Shown piece by piece: positions 39,716 to 48,489 of a DNA stretch of 64,000 nt. The notes under the pieces are model-generated. The model was not told the origin of the DNA, did no database searches, and saw only the letters and a program-made list of their open reading frames with translations. This stretch comes from Streptomyces ardesiacus (GTDB taxonomy: Bacteria > Actinomycetota > Actinomycetes > Streptomycetales > Streptomycetaceae): assembly GCF_003112575.1 (NCBI RefSeq), contig NZ_BEWC01000009.1, forward strand, positions 1 through 64,000, read 5' to 3'. Positions within the stretch are counted from its first letter, which is position 1; each line of letters opens with the position of its first letter. Position numbers and translations under genes: made by a program.

Positions 39716-40027
39716 CGCTCTCGGGCTCCGTCCTCCTGGGTTTCGCAGGACAGTAGTGACCCGGGACACGTCACGTCTCTACATCTGAGCGAGATCTGAG
39801 CATCACGATCCGATAGCAATCGGACACGAGTCGTAGCACTTGTGACCTGGGCGCATATCGGCCGGATAACTTCGGGCGGCCGCACCCGGCAGCCTCTTGA
39901 CTCCGCCCCCCTGCATCGGCGTCACTGCACAGGACGCACGCGCGCGTGCTCGCAGTTCCGCCCCGCCCGAACCCACCTGATTCCTACCCGCGCCGAGCGA
40001 ACGGCCGATGAACCGAAGGGAGCCCGG
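39716..40027. promoter_or_regulatory. gluA-gluR divergent control region
   Basis: The 312 bp hold the direct repeat ATCTGAGC at 39783-39790 and 39794-39801, exactly 11 bp apart as expected for an OmpR-family dimer, and just beyond it the inverted repeat CCGAT-agca-ATCGG near 39810-39823. Nothing else stands out apart from a run of C-rich sequence near 39900. It must carry promoters for both units. Confidence 0.5.
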
Positions 40028-40726
40028 ATGAGACTGCTGCTCGTCGAGGACGACAACCACGTGGCCGCCGCCCTGTCCGCGATCCTGACACGGCACGGCT
40101 TCGACGTCACCCACGCGCGCAGCGGCGAGGAGGCGCTCCAGGCGCTCGTCCCCGAGGTCGACGGCTTCGGCGTCGTCCTGCTCGACCTGGGCCTGCCCGA
40201 CCAGGACGGCTACGAGGTCTGCGGCAAGATCCGCAAGCGCACCAGCACCCCGGTCATCATGGTCACCGCACGCTCCGACGTCCGCTCCCGCATCCACGGC
40301 CTCAACCTCGGCGCCGACGACTACGTGGTCAAGCCGTACGACACCGGGGAACTGCTCGCCCGGATCCACGCCGTCAGCCGGCGCACCGCCCACGAGGAGG
40401 CCACGGGCGCCGTCGAGACGGTGGTCCGCCTCGGCGCGGTCCGCATCGAGCTGCCGACCCGCCAGGTGAGCGTGGAGGGCTCGGTGGTCCAGCTCACCCG
40501 CAAGGAGTTCGACCTGCTCGCCCTGCTCGCCCAGCGTCCCGGTGTGGTCTTCCGCCGGGAGCAGATCATCAGCGAGGTCTGGCGCACCAGCTGGGAGGGG
40601 ACCGGGCGCACCCTGGAGGTGCACGTCGCCTCCCTGCGCTCCAAGCTGCACATGCCCGCGCTGATCGAGACCGTCCGCGGCGTCGGCTACCGCCTCGTCG
40701 CCCCCACCGCCCGAGGGGCCGGGTGA
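40028..40726 (+). CDS. gluR: OmpR-family response regulator (GluR)
   Basis: The 232-aa protein starts at ATG 40028 with AAGGGAG upstream. The receiver (1-115) has Asp7/Asp9 region EDDN and phospho-acceptor Asp53 (LLDLGLPD), with KPYD near 103. The C-terminal winged helix (~135-228) ends in the usual LEVHVASLRSKL ... VRGVGYRL. Its stop overlaps the gluK GTG. In S. coelicolor the equivalent pair next to gluABCD was described as a glutamate-sensing system controlling uptake; I rely on memory for that. Confidence 0.9.
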   Translation: MRLLLVEDDNHVAAALSAILTRHGFDVTHARSGEEALQALVPEVDGFGVVLLDLGLPDQDGYEVCGKIRKRTSTPVIMVTARSDVRSRIHGLNLGADDYVVKPYDTGELLARIHAVSRRTAHEEATGAVETVVRLGAVRIELPTRQVSVEGSVVQLTRKEFDLLALLAQRPGVVFRREQIISEVWRTSWEGTGRTLEVHVASLRSKLHMPALIETVRGVGYRLVAPTARGAG

Positions 40727-42147
40727 GCACACGCCTGCTGCCGCTGCTCATCGTCCTGATGGCGGCCGTACTGCTCGCGCTCGGTGTGCCGCTCGGCGTC
40801 AGCGTCGCCCGCGCGGAGCAGCAGAAGGTCGTCATCGACCGCATCGACGACACGGCACGTTTCGCCGCGCTCGCCCAGTTCGTCACCGAGGACGGCTCGG
40901 GCGGCTCACGCCGGACGGACACGGACGAGCGCCTGGAGACCCTGCAGACGGAGCTGACCAGCTACTACGAGGTCTACGGCATCAAGGCGGGGGTCTTCTA
41001 CCGCAACCACATCCCGATGGCCAACGCGCCCACGACGTGGTTCCTGCCCCAGGACGGCGAGGTCCGCGACTCCTTCGACGAGGCGCTGCTCAGCCGCCGC
41101 AGCCACGATCCCGAGCAGGTGTGGCCGTGGCAGGACGGCCGGCTGGTGGTGGCCTCGCCGGTCATCCGGGACGGAGACGTGGTCGCGGTCGTGGTCACCG
41201 AGTCGCCGACCGACTCGATGCGCTCGAGCACCCTGCGCGGCTGGCTGGTCATCGGTGCCGGGGAGATCGCCGCGATGCTCCTCGCCGTCGGCGCCGCCCT
41301 GCGGCTGACCGGCTGGGTGCTCAGACCGGTGCGGGTGCTCGACGCCACCACGCACGACATCGCCACCGGGCGGCTCAAGTCCCGGGTCGCGCCGGCCGGG
41401 GGGCCGCCCGAGCTCAGACGCCTGGCCGGGTCCTTCAACGAGATGGCGGACCACGTGGAGAACGTGCTGGAGCAGCAGCGCGCCTTCGTCGCCGACGCCT
41501 CGCACCAACTGCGCAACCCGCTCGCCGCGCTCCTGCTCCGCATCGAGCTGCTCGCCCTGGAGCTGCCCGAGGGAAACGAGGAGATCGCCTCCGTCCGGAC
41601 CGAGGGAAAGCGCCTGGCCCAGGTCCTGGACGACCTGCTCGACCTGGCCCTGGCCGAGCACACCCAGGCCGACCTCGCGCTCACCGACGTCGGCGCGCTG
41701 ACCGCCGAGCGGGTGGCGGCCTGGGCGCCGACGGCCGAGGCCAAGGGCGTACGGCTGGTCGGCGACTGCCCCCCGACCACGGGCTGGGCCGACCCGGTGG
41801 CCCTGTCCAGCGCCCTGGACGCGGTCATCGACAACGCGGTGAAGTTCACGCCCCCCGACGAGACCGTCCGGGTCGAGGTCGCCTCCGCCGGGGGCGCCGC
41901 CACCGTCGTCGTCACCGACAACGGTCCCGGGCTCACCGACGACGAGCTCGCGCGCGTGGGGGACCGTTTCTGGCGCAGCGGGCGGCACCAGAACATCAAG
42001 GGGTCCGGGCTGGGCCTGTCCATCTGCCGGGCGCTGCTGGCGGCGGGCGACGGCTCGATCTCCTTCGGCCACCACGAGCCGCACGGCCTCGAAGTCACGG
42101 TCCGCGTCCCCAGGACCGGCACGGCACCCGCGGAGCCGCGGGCCTAG
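40723..42147 (+). CDS. gluK: Sensor histidine kinase (GluK)
   Basis: The 474-aa kinase starts at GTG 40723, overlapping gluR. It has a membrane helix at ~4-26, an outside sensor domain of ~140 residues, a second helix at ~165-190, HAMP at ~190-245, the His261 box (ADASHQLRNPLAAL), and HATPase_c (DNAVKFT, DNGPGL, GSGLGLSI). The outer domain would sense glutamate or a related signal and pass phosphate to GluR. Its stop codon shares the palindrome CTAG with that of the convergent TAXI gene. Confidence 0.9.
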   Translation: MSTRLLPLLIVLMAAVLLALGVPLGVSVARAEQQKVVIDRIDDTARFAALAQFVTEDGSGGSRRTDTDERLETLQTELTSYYEVYGIKAGVFYRNHIPMANAPTTWFLPQDGEVRDSFDEALLSRRSHDPEQVWPWQDGRLVVASPVIRDGDVVAVVVTESPTDSMRSSTLRGWLVIGAGEIAAMLLAVGAALRLTGWVLRPVRVLDATTHDIATGRLKSRVAPAGGPPELRRLAGSFNEMADHVENVLEQQRAFVADASHQLRNPLAALLLRIELLALELPEGNEEIASVRTEGKRLAQVLDDLLDLALAEHTQADLALTDVGALTAERVAAWAPTAEAKGVRLVGDCPPTTGWADPVALSSALDAVIDNAVKFTPPDETVRVEVASAGGAATVVVTDNGPGLTDDELARVGDRFWRSGRHQNIKGSGLGLSICRALLAAGDGSISFGHHEPHGLEVTVRVPRTGTAPAEPRA

Positions 42148-43139
42148 GGCTTGACCGACCGGTAGTAGCGCCGGGCGCCCTCGTGGAGTTCCAGCGGGTC
42201 GGTGTATATCGCGGTGCGCAGGTCGACGAGTTGCGCGGAGTGCACGTGCGCACCGATGCCGTCGCGGCTGTCCAGCACGGTCCGGGTCAGCCACTCGGTG
42301 AGCCGCGGATCGACGTCCGCGCGGGTCACCAGCAGGTTGGACACGGCCATCGTCGGCACCACCGCGCCGTTCTGGACCGTGGGGTAGGCCGACTCCGGCA
42401 TGTTGGTGGTGCGGTAGTAGCGGGTCGCGCCGCCCGACTCGTGCAGCTTCGTGACCAGGTCGTCGCCGATCGGCACGAACCGGAACGCGGAGTTCTCCGC
42501 GATCCTCCTGAGCCCGTCCGTCGGCACCCCGCCGGACCAGAAGAACGCGTCCAGCTCGTCGCCGAGGCGTCCGGGCCCGGTGTCGATCCCGTCCGCCCGG
42601 GGCGTGATGTCCGTCTCCGGGTCGATGCCCACGGCCTGCAGCAGCCGGGTGGCGATCAGCCGCACCCCCGAGTTGGGCAGCCCTATGGCCACCCGCTTGC
42701 CGCGCAGATCGGCCACCGACCGGATGTCCGAGCCCGTCGGCACGACGAGTTGCACGTAGTCGTCGTAGAGCCGGGTGACCCCGCGCAGCTTGTCGGCGCC
42801 CGGGCCGCCGGCCAGCTTGTACGTCTCGACCGCGTCGGCCGCCGCGATCGTGAAGTCGGCCTCGCCGGACCCCACCCGCTCGACGTTCTCCTGCGAGCCC
42901 GCGCTGGTCATCAGCCGCACGTCCAGGCCCGGCATGTCCTTGTGCAGCTCGGCGCGCAGCAGCTCGCCGTACTTCTGGTAGACGCCCGCGCGGGTGCCCG
43001 TGCTGAACGTGATCGTCCCGCTCGGCGGCTTCTCGCCCAGCGGCAGCAGCCACCACAGCAGCAGCCCGAGCACGACGGCCCCGGCGACCGAGCCCTGGAG
43101 GGCCCGGCGCCTGCCGATACGGGAGAGCAGGGTGGGCAT
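42144..43139 (-). CDS. TAXI-family TRAP transporter solute-binding protein
   Basis: The 331-aa protein starts at ATG 43139 (MPTLLSRIGRRRAL). A membrane helix at ~18-35 anchors or exports it; no lipobox is seen. The TAXI pattern follows: GTRAGVYQKYGELLRAEL, GSQENVERVGSGEADFTIA, and a middle LRGKRVAIGLPNSGVRLIA. TAXI proteins deliver glutamate or other acids to a fused DctQM permease, but no permease gene is adjacent. Given its place next to gluK it might serve sensing rather than transport; this is a guess. Confidence 0.85.
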   Translation of the reverse strand: MPTLLSRIGRRRALQGSVAGAVVLGLLLWWLLPLGEKPPSGTITFSTGTRAGVYQKYGELLRAELHKDMPGLDVRLMTSAGSQENVERVGSGEADFTIAAADAVETYKLAGGPGADKLRGVTRLYDDYVQLVVPTGSDIRSVADLRGKRVAIGLPNSGVRLIATRLLQAVGIDPETDITPRADGIDTGPGRLGDELDAFFWSGGVPTDGLRRIAENSAFRFVPIGDDLVTKLHESGGATRYYRTTNMPESAYPTVQNGAVVPTMAVSNLLVTRADVDPRLTEWLTRTVLDSRDGIGAHVHSAQLVDLRTAIYTDPLELHEGARRYYRSVKP

Positions 43140-43236
43140 GGGGGCGATCCTGCCAGCCCGCACCCGCACTGAACAGGGCCGGGCTCACACCCCGCCGCCC
43201 CGCCCGCCGGTCCGGGCCGCCCCCGGGCCCCGCACG

Positions 43237-43270
43237 CGACGACCCCGGCACACCGGTGCCGGGGTCGTCG
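43237..43270. terminator. Terminator between the antiporter and TAXI genes
   Basis: A perfect 15-bp inverted repeat (43237-43251 with 43256-43270, loop accg) lies 24 bp after the antiporter stop on the minus strand and about 100 bp before the TAXI start. There is no T-run. Confidence 0.75.
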
Positions 43271-43293
43271 TACGGCGCGGGGACGCGTCGGCG

Positions 43294-44526
43294 TCAGTCG
43301 CCCACCGAGGCCTCCGCCTCCGCCGCCCGGGGCGTCCCCTCGGCGGGGCCGTCGGGACGGTCGGGGTTGTCGCGGCGCCGGAAGAGGCGCATCGCCAGCG
43401 GCTCGGTGAAGCGCGCGGTGAGGGGGCCGAGGACGACCAGGATGAGGACGTACGCCGTGGCCAGGGGGCCCAGCGACGGCTCGATCCCGGCCGAGACCGC
43501 GAGGCCCGCGATGACGATGGAGAACTCGCCGCGCGCCACCAGCGCGCCGCCCGCCCGCCAGCGGCCCTTGACGGAGATCCCGGCCCGCCGTGCGGCGATG
43601 TACCCGGTGGCGATCTTGGTCACGGCGGTCAGCAGCGCGAGCGCCAGCGCGGGCAGCAGGACCGGCGGAATGCTGGCCGGGTCGGTGTGCAGCCCGAAGA
43701 AGACGAAGAAGACCGCCGCGAACAGGTCCCGCAGCGGGCTCAGCAGCGTGTGCGCGCCCTCCGCCACCTCGCCGGACAGCGCGATGCCCACCAGGAAGGC
43801 GCCCACCGCGGCCGAGACCTGGAGCTGCTGCGCGACACCGGCGACGAGGATCGTCAGGCCCAGCACCACCAGGAGCAGCTTCTCGGGGTCGTCGCTGGAG
43901 ACGAAGCGGGAGATGAGCCTGCCGTAGCGCACCGCGACGAAGAGCACGAGGCCCGCCGCGCCCAGCGCGATCGCCAGGGTGATGCTCCCGGTCATCAGAC
44001 CGGCGCCGGCGACCAGGGCCGTGACGATCGGCAGGTACACCGCCATCGCCAGGTCCTCCAGGACCAGCACACTGAGGATCACCGGCGTCTCGCGGTTGCC
44101 GACCCGTCCCAGGTCGCCGAGGACCTTCGCGATCACACCGGACGACGAGATCCACGTGACGCCGGCGAGGACGACGGCGGCCACGGGGCCCCAGCCCATC
44201 AGCAGCGCGGCCACCGCGCCCGGCACGGCGTTGAACGCGCAGTCGACGAGGCCCGCCGGGTAGTGGGACTTGAGGTTGGTGACCAGGTCGCTGGCCGTGT
44301 ACTCCAGGCCCAGCATCAGCAGCAGGAGGATGACGCCGATCTCGGCGCCGGTCGCGACGAACTCCTCGCTCGCGCCGAGCGGCAGCAGGCCGCCCTCGCC
44401 GAAGGCCAGACCGGCCAGCAGGTACAGCGGGATGGGGGAGAGCTGGTAGCGGCCGGCGAACCGGCCGAGCAGCCCGAGCCCCAGGATGATGGAACCGAAC
44501 TCGATCAGAAGGACCGCGGAGTGCAC
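43294..44526 (-). CDS. CPA2-type cation/proton antiporter (KhtU-like)
   Basis: The 410-aa membrane protein starts at GTG 44526. About twelve helices are seen, with the Na+/H+ exchanger family features GLALGLEYT-like LMLGLEYTASDLV, ISSSGVIAKVL, and VLVLEDLAMAVYL near 160-172, whose acidic residues would bind the ion. The stop of the upstream TrkA-C gene lies 4 nt before. The pair resembles Bacillus KhtT-KhtU, a K+/H+ antiporter, which fits better than Na+ export. The C-terminus is a charged tail. Confidence 0.87.
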   Translation of the reverse strand: MHSAVLLIEFGSIILGLGLLGRFAGRYQLSPIPLYLLAGLAFGEGGLLPLGASEEFVATGAEIGVILLLLMLGLEYTASDLVTNLKSHYPAGLVDCAFNAVPGAVAALLMGWGPVAAVVLAGVTWISSSGVIAKVLGDLGRVGNRETPVILSVLVLEDLAMAVYLPIVTALVAGAGLMTGSITLAIALGAAGLVLFVAVRYGRLISRFVSSDDPEKLLLVVLGLTILVAGVAQQLQVSAAVGAFLVGIALSGEVAEGAHTLLSPLRDLFAAVFFVFFGLHTDPASIPPVLLPALALALLTAVTKIATGYIAARRAGISVKGRWRAGGALVARGEFSIVIAGLAVSAGIEPSLGPLATAYVLILVVLGPLTARFTEPLAMRLFRRRDNPDRPDGPAEGTPRAAEAEASVGD

Positions 44527-44530
44527 CGGC

Positions 44531-45016
44531 TCACTCCTGCCCGAGGATCGCCGCGGCGGCGTCGACGCCCTCACGGGTGCCGATGACGATCAAGGTGTCA
44601 CCACCCACGAGCCGGAAGTCCGGCGCCGGCGAGGGAATCGCCTCGGCCCGCCGCAGCACCGCCACGATCGAGGCGCCCGTGTCGGTCCGCATCTTGGTGT
44701 CACCCAGCAGCCGCCCGTTCCACCGGGAGGTCGCGGCCACCTCGATCCGCTCGGCGACCAGACCCAGGTCGGTGGTGTAGAGCAGGCTCGCGCTGTGGTG
44801 TGACGGCTTCAGCGCGTCTATCAGCGCACCCGCCTCGGGCCCCGTCAGCCGCAGGGAGTGGGCGCAGGAGTCGGGGTCGTCGGTCCGGTACACGTTCACC
44901 GTGCGGGTGCCGTCGCGGTGGGCCACCACCGACAGGTGGCGGTGCTCGCGGGTCACCAGGTCGTACTGGACCCCGATACCCGGGAGCGGCGTGGCCCTCA
45001 GGCGTGGAGCTGACAC
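44531..45016 (-). CDS. TrkA-C domain antiporter regulator (KhtT-like)
   Basis: The 161-aa protein starts at GTG 45016. The N-terminal half (GIGVQYDLVTREHRHLSVVA) matches the KhtT N-domain, and the C-terminal RCK_C/TrkA-C domain runs from about 80 to 158 (GASIVAVLRRAEAIPSPAPD, GDTLIVIGTREGVDAAAAIL). It has no membrane segment and would gate the antiporter encoded 4 nt downstream, perhaps through a nucleotide ligand such as c-di-AMP, as KhtT does. Confidence 0.85.
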   Translation of the reverse strand: MSAPRLRATPLPGIGVQYDLVTREHRHLSVVAHRDGTRTVNVYRTDDPDSCAHSLRLTGPEAGALIDALKPSHHSASLLYTTDLGLVAERIEVAATSRWNGRLLGDTKMRTDTGASIVAVLRRAEAIPSPAPDFRLVGGDTLIVIGTREGVDAAAAILGQE

Positions 45017-45131
45017 GTGCTATCCCCTCATTCGTCCTGCGTTGCCTGCCGCGTCTCCAGCCGGGGCTTCGTGCACGTCGGTGACGTGCGCGCGACCTCG
45101 CCATGCTGCCATCCGCACGTACCGTGGCGAT

Positions 45132-46214
45132 ATGGGTGTCGTGACGGATGTACGCAGCCGGTCGCGGTCGGCGAAGCTGGCAGCGGGGGTGTCGTGCGAC
45201 GAAGCCGGGAGGAGCGGAAAGAGGAACGTGTCGCTGTTCTGGCGGATCTTTCTGCTCAACGCCGCCGGCCTGGTCGTCGCCACCGCACTGCTGCTGGGAC
45301 CGGTCACCGTGTCGACCCCCGTGCTGGCCGGGGAGGCCCTCGTCCTGCTGGGCGGCCTCGCGGCCCTGCTCGCCGGCAACGCGGTCGTGCTGCGCATCGG
45401 ACTCACCCCGCTGCACCGCCTGGGCCGGGCCATGACCACCGCCGACCTGCTGGGACCCGGCACCCGTCCCGAGGTCGGCGGACCGGCCGAGGCGGCGCAG
45501 CTGATCGAGACGTACAACACGATGCTCGACCGGCTCCAGGCCGAACGCGCCGCCGGGGCGGGCCGCGCGCTGCAGGCCCAGGAACGCGAACGGCACCGCA
45601 TCGCCCGCGAGCTCCACGACGAGGTGGGCCAGACCCTCACCGCCGTCCTCCTCCAGCTCAAACGCGTCGCCGACCGGGTCCCCGGCGAACTGCGCGAGGA
45701 GGTGACCCTCGCCCAGGAGGCCACCCGGGCCGGCCTCGACGAGATCCGCCGCATCGCCCGCCGGCTGCGCCCCGGCGTCCTGGAGGAACTCGGCCTGGCC
45801 AGCGCCCTGCGCTCGCTCGCCACCGAGTTCACGCACCACGGGCTGACCGTCCAGCACCACATCCCCGGCGACCTGCCCCCGCTCGCCCCGGAGGCGGAAC
45901 TCGTGCTCTACCGGGTCGCCCAGGAGGGCCTGACCAACACCGCCCGCCACGCCGCCGCCGACCGCGCCGTACTCACCCTGCGCCCGCTGCCGCCGCCCGA
46001 GGGCGGGGGTGTCGAACTGCTCGTCCGCGACAACGGCACCGGCCTCGGCAGGGCCGCCGAGGGCGCCGGCATCCGCGGGATGCGGGAGCGGGCCCTGCTG
46101 ATAGGTGCCGACATCCACCTCGAAACCGCCCCCGGAGGGGGCACCGACGTACGCCTGCGCGTTCCCGCGCCGCCCGGGGACCGTTCCGCAGACCGAACCG
46201 GAGACAGCCCCTGA
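45132..46214 (+). CDS. NarL-type sensor histidine kinase
   Basis: The 360-aa protein starts at ATG 45132; TACCGT at 45120-45125 ends 6 nt upstream, suggesting a leaderless mRNA. Two membrane helices at ~40-85 are separated by only a few residues, so sensing is probably within the membrane. A HAMP-like segment, the HisKA_3 box with His162 (RIARELHDEVGQTLTAVLLQ), and HATPase_c (VAQEGLTNTARHA, DNGTGL, GIRGMRERA) follow. It is coupled to the response regulator gene that starts at its stop codon. The stimulus is unknown. Confidence 0.9.
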   Translation: MGVVTDVRSRSRSAKLAAGVSCDEAGRSGKRNVSLFWRIFLLNAAGLVVATALLLGPVTVSTPVLAGEALVLLGGLAALLAGNAVVLRIGLTPLHRLGRAMTTADLLGPGTRPEVGGPAEAAQLIETYNTMLDRLQAERAAGAGRALQAQERERHRIARELHDEVGQTLTAVLLQLKRVADRVPGELREEVTLAQEATRAGLDEIRRIARRLRPGVLEELGLASALRSLATEFTHHGLTVQHHIPGDLPPLAPEAELVLYRVAQEGLTNTARHAAADRAVLTLRPLPPPEGGGVELLVRDNGTGLGRAAEGAGIRGMRERALLIGADIHLETAPGGGTDVRLRVPAPPGDRSADRTGDSP

Positions 46215-46873
46215 TGCCAGCACGGCCCCCGATCCGCGTCCTGCTCGCCGACGACCACACCCTCGTGCGTCGCGGAGTCCGCCTCATCCTGGACGGCGAA
46301 CCCGATCTCACGGTGGTCGCCGAGGCCGGTGACGGCGCCGAAGCGGTCGCGGCCGCGCGGGCCACCGAGGTCGACCTGGCCGTCCTGGACGTCGCCATGC
46401 CCCGCATGACCGGCCTCCAGGCGGCCCGCGAACTCTCCCGCCGCCTGCCCGAGCTGCGCATCCTGATCCTGACCATGTACGACAACGAGCAGTACTTCTT
46501 CGAGGCCCTCAAGGCGGGCGCCTGCGGATACGTCCTGAAGTCCGTCGCAGACCGCGACCTGGTCGAGGCGTGCCGTGCCGCCGTGCGCGACGAGCCGTTC
46601 ATCTACCCCGGCGCCGAACGGGCCCTCGTCCGCTCCTACCTCGACCGCATGCAGGGCGGCGGCGGACTGCCCGAGCGTCCGATCACGGAACGCGAGGAGG
46701 AGATCCTCAAGCTCGTCGCCGAGGGCCACACCTCCAAGGAGATCGGCGAGCTCCTGTTCATCAGTGCCAAGACCGTCGAACGCCACCGCGCCAACCTCCT
46801 GCAGAAGCTCGGAGTGCGCGACCGCCTGGAACTGACCCGGTACGCGATCCGCGCGGGGCTCATCGAGCCCTGA
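46214..46873 (+). CDS. NarL/LuxR-family response regulator
   Basis: The 219-aa protein begins in the last base of the kinase stop. The receiver has DD13-14 and phospho-acceptor Asp59 (LAVLDVAMPRMTG); the LuxR-type HTH occupies about 152-212 (TEREEEILKLVAEGHTSKEI, KTVERHRANLLQKLGV). It is the partner of the kinase upstream. Its targets cannot be read from this window. Confidence 0.92.
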   Translation: MPARPPIRVLLADDHTLVRRGVRLILDGEPDLTVVAEAGDGAEAVAAARATEVDLAVLDVAMPRMTGLQAARELSRRLPELRILILTMYDNEQYFFEALKAGACGYVLKSVADRDLVEACRAAVRDEPFIYPGAERALVRSYLDRMQGGGGLPERPITEREEEILKLVAEGHTSKEIGELLFISAKTVERHRANLLQKLGVRDRLELTRYAIRAGLIEP

Positions 46874-46922
46874 GCCGCACACCCGGCGCCCGGTGTCACC
46901 GCGACCGCCTACCCTTGTCGCC

Positions 46923-48440
46923 ATGAGCAGCATCGACCGGAGCCAGTCAGCGGGCGGCACACGCACCTACGAAGTACGCACCTACGGGTGCCAGATGAAC
47001 GTCCACGACTCCGAGCGATTGTCCGGTCTGCTGGAGGACGCCGGTTACGTCCGCGCCCCCGAGGGCGCCGACGGCGACGCCGACGTCGTCGTCTTCAACA
47101 CCTGCGCCGTACGGGAGAACGCCGACAACAAGCTGTACGGCAACCTCGGCCACCTCGCCCCGAAGAAGGCGAGCCGCCCCGGCATGCAGATCGCGGTCGG
47201 CGGCTGCCTGGCGCAGAAGGACCGCGACACCATCGTGAAGCGGGCCCCCTGGGTGGACGTCGTCTTCGGCACCCACAACATCGGCAAGCTCCCGGTGCTC
47301 CTCGAGCGCGCCCGCGTGCAGGAGGAGGCGCAGGTCGAGATCGCCGAGTCCCTGGAGGCGTTCCCGTCCACGCTGCCCACCCGGCGCGAGAGCGCCTACG
47401 CGGCCTGGGTCTCCATCTCCGTCGGCTGCAACAACACCTGCACCTTCTGCATCGTCCCGGCGCTGCGCGGCAAGGAGAAGGACCGCCGCCCCGGCGACAT
47501 CCTCGCCGAGGTCGAGGCCCTGGTCGCCGAGGGCGTCAGCGAGATCACCCTCCTCGGGCAGAACGTCAACGCCTACGGCTCCGACATCGGCGACCGCGAG
47601 GCGTTCAGCAAGCTGCTGCGCGCCTGCGGGAACATCGACGGCCTGGAGCGCGTCCGCTTCACCTCCCCGCACCCCCGCGACTTCACCGACGACGTCATCG
47701 CCGCCATGGCCGAGACGCCGAACGTGATGCCGCAGCTGCACATGCCGCTCCAGTCCGGCTCCGACCCGGTGCTCAAGGCGATGCGCCGCTCCTACCGGCA
47801 GGAGCGCTACCTGGGGATCATCGAGAAGGTCCGCGCCGCCATCCCGCACGCGGCGATCACCACGGACATCATCGTGGGCTTCCCCGGCGAGACCGAGGAG
47901 GACTTCCAGCAGACCCTGCACGTGGTGCGCGAGGCGCGCTTCGCCCAGGCATTCACCTTCCAGTACTCCAAGCGTCCCGGCACCCCGGCCGCCGAGATGG
48001 ACGGCCAGATCCCCAAGGCGGTCGTCCAGGAGCGCTACGAACGCCTGGTCGCCCTCCAGGAGGAGATCTCCTGGGAGGAGAACAAGAAGCAGGTCGGCCG
48101 CACCCTGGAGCTGATGGTCGCCGAGGGCGAGGGCCGCAAGGACGGCGCCACCCACCGCCTGTCCGGCCGTGCCCCCGACAACCGCCTGGTGCACTTCACC
48201 AAGCCGGACCAGGAGGTCCGCCCCGGCGACGTGGTGACGGTCGAGATCACCTACGCCGCCCCGCACCACCTCCTCGCCGAGGGCGCGGTGCTCGACGTGC
48301 GCCGCACGCGCGCGGGCGACGCCTGGGAGAAGCGGAACACGGCCGAGCAGGCCAAGCCCGCCGGTGTGCTGCTCGGCCTGCCGAAGATCGGCGTCCCCGA
48401 GCCCCAGCCGGCCGTGGCGAGCGGCTGCGGCTGCGACTGA
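46923..48440 (+). CDS. miaB: tRNA-2-methylthio-N6-dimethylallyladenosine synthase MiaB
   Basis: The 505-aa radical SAM enzyme adds the 2-methylthio group to i6A37 in tRNAs reading codons that start with U, after MiaA has acted. First cluster ligands are Cys23, Cys61 and Cys95; the radical SAM CxxxCxxC is Cys169/173/176; a TRAM domain follows at about 400-460. TACCCT at 46910-46915 ends 7 nt before the ATG, suggesting a leaderless transcript. The Cys-rich end GCGCD is typical of actinobacterial copies. miaA lies about 1.6 kb downstream. Confidence 0.96.
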   Translation: MSSIDRSQSAGGTRTYEVRTYGCQMNVHDSERLSGLLEDAGYVRAPEGADGDADVVVFNTCAVRENADNKLYGNLGHLAPKKASRPGMQIAVGGCLAQKDRDTIVKRAPWVDVVFGTHNIGKLPVLLERARVQEEAQVEIAESLEAFPSTLPTRRESAYAAWVSISVGCNNTCTFCIVPALRGKEKDRRPGDILAEVEALVAEGVSEITLLGQNVNAYGSDIGDREAFSKLLRACGNIDGLERVRFTSPHPRDFTDDVIAAMAETPNVMPQLHMPLQSGSDPVLKAMRRSYRQERYLGIIEKVRAAIPHAAITTDIIVGFPGETEEDFQQTLHVVREARFAQAFTFQYSKRPGTPAAEMDGQIPKAVVQERYERLVALQEEISWEENKKQVGRTLELMVAEGEGRKDGATHRLSGRAPDNRLVHFTKPDQEVRPGDVVTVEITYAAPHHLLAEGAVLDVRRTRAGDAWEKRNTAEQAKPAGVLLGLPKIGVPEPQPAVASGCGCD

Positions 48441-48489
48441 CCGCAGGGGGTGCCACCGGGGGCGGCGGCACGGGGATACGCTGCCGGTC

